A stretch of 64,000 bases of DNA, taken from the NCBI GenBank assembly GCA_902729315.2, contig LR746267.1, positions 935,001 through 999,000 of the forward strand, given 5' to 3'. Of the stretch, positions 60,777-64,000 are shown piece by piece. Source of the stretch: Spirodela intermedia. Lineage: Eukaryota > Streptophyta > Magnoliopsida > Alismatales > Araceae. A model generated the notes under the pieces. That model saw only the letters and a program-made list of their open reading frames with translations, was not told the origin of the DNA and searched no databases. The translations under genes and the position numbers were made by a program. How positions within the stretch are numbered: the first letter of the stretch is position 1; each line of letters starts with the position of its first letter.

Positions 60777-63239
60777 ACTATTGTACCTATTGATCATCCT
60801 AATCATTTTCTAGATACCCATGAGCAAGTACAGCATACTCAGATATTTTCAGCTTTTTTCCAAATTTCAGCCTCTTGTACATTAGTTTTACTTTTTAGTG
60901 TTCTTTACTTTATTTTATAAATATGCTTACATAGACAATATATACATTTTATATAGAAATAGTGAATAGAAATCTACTTCCCTAAGATTTAACAACGAAC
61001 CTAATACTATCTTATCTATGTGGGATGCCCATTCAGAAATATATATTTATCATACTTGTTTATTTGTATAAGGCAAATCACCAAGAATCTGAGTGAAAGA
61101 TTATTACTCAATTTAGTGAGCCCTACTGTCTATTCAAAATAAGAAGGAAAAGAGCACTAAAGAGCAAGGATGGTCACAACATTTTGACAAAGTAGAATCC
61201 CATAATTCAAAACCCTTTGTATAATGTTATAGCCAAATTCTTCATCCTTGAGTTACTAAAATATCTTTGAAATCAATAAAATAGCTTAGCTAAGATGAGG
61301 GTACCAACTACACTATTCTGGTGGGCCAATAAAGTTCAGCCCTACTGTAATAAAGATCTAGATCCAGTGAAGGGCTAATCCTTCCAGAAGTAGGATACAA
61401 GTTCATTGAATAGATCTCTTTGATTATTTTCTAATTTTTCTACTTTTTGATCTAAGGGACCAAATTTTGTGATAATATCATACACCAATTCGTACACCAT
61501 TTCTAGTGATGTGGTATAACATAGGGAGATTTACAGAAGAGAATTAAGGACTCAAGTCTGAAATAAATATTGTATGTTCTTTAAGGGAGATGGGAAGAGG
61601 GATTTTATCACCTCATCTTCTCTCACAATCTCTCAATCTGTCTCTCAAGCTCCTGCATTCTAAGGGAGGGTAAGGTGTACTTGGTAGGAGAAACGAAGTA
61701 ATACCTGAAGCTGGTGAGTGATGCCAGCACTAGGTAGTGATAAGCTGGTGCTCCTTGTTGCTGATCTACTACTTACCTCTCATCTCTACCATCTTGATGT
61801 CCATGCTTCTGCGAGTGGGGGAGAACTTACTAGTGTTCCTTGTTATGCATCACTATCAGATCAATCTTACAAGAGATAAAATTATAAGATGTGAGAATAT
61901 TATTGAATTTAACAAACTAAACATGAGGACTCAATTTGAGCCCATATATGGTATGACAAAGAAGGCAAATATGAAAAGTTTCCTCTTAAGCAATGTACCT
62001 TGAAGGTTGTTCCATAAAGACTTGCTTTGCTAAATCATCATATAAAAAGGCATTGGAGACATGATAAAATGAAAATCGAGCGTCTTTGAAAAGCCTCAAA
62101 ATTAATTGATCAAAAATATTTAGAATCATGAATTTATCAAATTAAAATATTAAAATAAGTAAGTATTGTGGTAAGTTTGAGATTGATGGCAGGGAATGAG
62201 GATTAGGTGTTAATAGTTATTATTTTATTTAATTGATAGATTTAAATCAAATGAACTCAAAGGAAAGGTGATGAGAAGTAAGAATGATTTTCACCATCAG
62301 AAAAAGGGAAAATAGAAATTCGGTGGTGTGAATAGTGAGAGAGAGGTAAAACATATGCACAGAAGACTCATAAGCCAAAATCGAAATTGTAAATCTCTTT
62401 ATTTCAAACCTATAAATATCTAAATGATTGGTCACGTATGGAACACATCGAACTTGGATAAACTTACCTCGGGCCTCTATATGTCAAGGTCAAGCAATTT
62501 CTTTACAAGTAGCTTTTCCAAGGATCTACATTGAGAATTCACACTTAAATCAACCAAAACACATCCAAAATTGATGTGGAACCTCAATGTTGTTCTATAC
62601 AAGCCAACTAAATGTCGGAACATTCAAAGTTAGATTTTCCACCCCTAAATGGCAGCTTAAATGTGCATGGGTTTACATGAGGGTATGAGAGTACATGTGT
62701 AGGGTTGATTCACTCAAAATCATCTGATCTAAGGTTGCGATTAAGTGAGAGTATTTTTGTCTTTTTGGCCACAATAAGATGAGGTGAGAGTCAATTTCTT
62801 CTCAGGTTGATTTGAAATAGTGGATTTAGAGGTCTTATTGTAGCCATAGGATCTTCCTTAATGTTGAGATGTACTGCACCCTCGATAAGTATGCTCCATC
62901 TATCGTTGATGTGTAGATTCTCTTGACGGCTTATGATCTCCTCACTTAGTGACCTTGAGTGTTAGTGCCTCAGCTCTTGATTCCGTTGCCTCATCTCTAT
63001 AGATTAAATCTCGTACATTGAAGTATATGTCGGCTTCCTAAAAATCATAAAAAGATATCAAAAATTTATGAAATTCTCTCATATTAATAAAAAATTAATT
63101 ATAATTGTAAATCTCAGAGAAAAAATTCAAAAAAATCTCTAAAATATTAAACTTCATGAAATATTCAAAGAAATAATAAATAATTTTTTTAATATGATAA
63201 CATGTTAGATTGTAAGATTTAAGCTCTTGAATAAAATAA

Positions 63240-63990
63240 TTCTTACACTTTTTATGTGATAATTAGTATGTTCTTAACATCTAGTTGATGGAGAGATTAG
63301 TCAAGATTGACTGCCATAGATAAAAGAACTCAAATATAATTCATGCAGACAACCAAAGAGAATGTCTTAGTATAGTAAATGCCATGAACCTAAGTAAATC
63401 TTTTGGCTCCTAATTGGGCTTTATGACGAGCTACGATCCTATCTGGATAATATTTTAGGGTGAAAATCCACTTACATATCATAATATTGGCATCATTAAG
63501 CTACAATACTAAGTCCCACATATTGTAATGCACTAGGGTATGATAATTTAGATCAATCACTGCTTTCCACTCAAGTACTTGAAGAGCTTCATGATATATA
63601 TTAGACAGTGACTTAGAAGATATGACAAAGGCAAAGGTATGATAAATGAGAGAGAGACGATCATAAGATATAAATTGGGCTATGGAATGTTGGGTACAAG
63701 TATGAGTATACTTCCACAAGACAATGGGAAGGTGAAGGTCATCGAGAGGTGGGTCACTAGGTAAAAGTGTGGAAGGCAATGGTAAAGTCCCATGTTAGAT
63801 AGGAGGTAACTAGTGAAATAAAAGGATCAATTAGGACATGCATGGTGGAGACTTAGGATCCCCGAGCATCAATGGAGTTAGATAGTCTTTAGAGATGAGT
63901 AGAGGAGGTGGTGTAGTAGAAGGTGCAATGATGGTAGAGATCCCCTAGAGAGAGCAATGAAGATGATGGAGGAGTAGAATAAATTCTTAG
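63240..63990 (-). pseudogene. copia reverse transcriptase N-terminal part, decayed
   Basis: Minus-strand text matches the region before and at the start of copia RT: YHTFAFVISSKSLSNIYHEA, VLEWKAVIDL, MWDLV, then WIFTLKYYPDRIVARHKAQL, GAKRFT and VHGIYYTKTFSL, and LLSMAVNLD followed by SLHQLDVKN. Stops replace conserved residues in several places. YVDD and RNase H are not seen within the window. It is unrelated in detail to the copia relic at 18213-32580, so it is a different family. Confidence 0.85.
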
Positions 63991-64000
63991 GGTAGAGATA

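Larger units (their letters stand above)
56436..63239. other. AT-rich spacer, no gene recognised
   Basis: It begins with the MYB 3' flank. 57040-58500 and 59100-63200 are AT-rich with only short frames. 58560-58960 is a GC-rich island with repeats. Near 59921-60085 the phrase gaagatctgacggc recurs three times with slight variation. No domain was recognised. Confidence 0.5.

Overview
The window is plant nuclear DNA. It holds spliced genes with GT-AG introns (an R2R3-MYB factor, a NAA20 acetyltransferase, a germin-like protein), a family of hybrid proline-rich proteins (HyPRPs), many Ty1/copia retrotransposon relics and long microsatellites. GC-rich coding exons set in AT-rich repeat-laden spacers suggest a monocot, but that is a weak inference. 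No CRISPR, tRNA or rRNA gene was seen.

Left part (1 to about 43,900): a HyPRP locus was duplicated several times and then broken up. One ancestral unit, made of about 3.4 kb upstream sequence, the HyPRP gene and several kb downstream, can be followed as unit A (from 223), unit B (from 14,641) and a 5'-truncated unit C (from 39,263). A fourth copy lies inverted at about 8,300-11,215. All three plus-strand HyPRPs are broken. A has lost its signal-peptide region and frame, B is cut in two pieces 14 kb apart, and C is a decayed fragment. Two nearly identical minus-strand HyPRPs (8,699-9,415 and 20,229-20,945) remain intact. The second sits inside the copia-derived complex (18,213-32,580) that splits unit B, together with an intact germin-like gene (28,349-29,078). 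A broken germin-like fragment lies at 6,056-6,419. The copia relic carries gag, protease and integrase on the right and RT and RNase H on the left, all on the minus strand. Its integrase frame runs directly into a piece of HyPRP proline-rich sequence. A solo LTR with a perfect 5-bp target duplication sits at 33,191-33,534.

Right part (43,900-64,000): ordinary genes. These are a short 8-cysteine proline-rich/lipid-transfer-like protein (45,546-45,968, +), a six-exon NAA20 gene (47,446-51,125, -), an imperfect GA microsatellite of about 520 bp (51,604-52,130) and a three-exon R2R3-MYB gene (55,120-56,435, +). The last 7.5 kb is AT-rich with short repeats and ends in a decayed copia RT fragment (63,240-63,990, -).

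Functionally, most left-hand genes (HyPRPs, germin-like protein) encode secreted cell-wall proteins. NAA20 is cytosolic housekeeping and the MYB is nuclear. No operon-like or pathway link between the two halves is visible. The main interest is structural: how a cell-wall gene cluster was duplicated, inverted, split and fused by retroelement activity. Block boundaries and homologies were judged by eye and are approximate.
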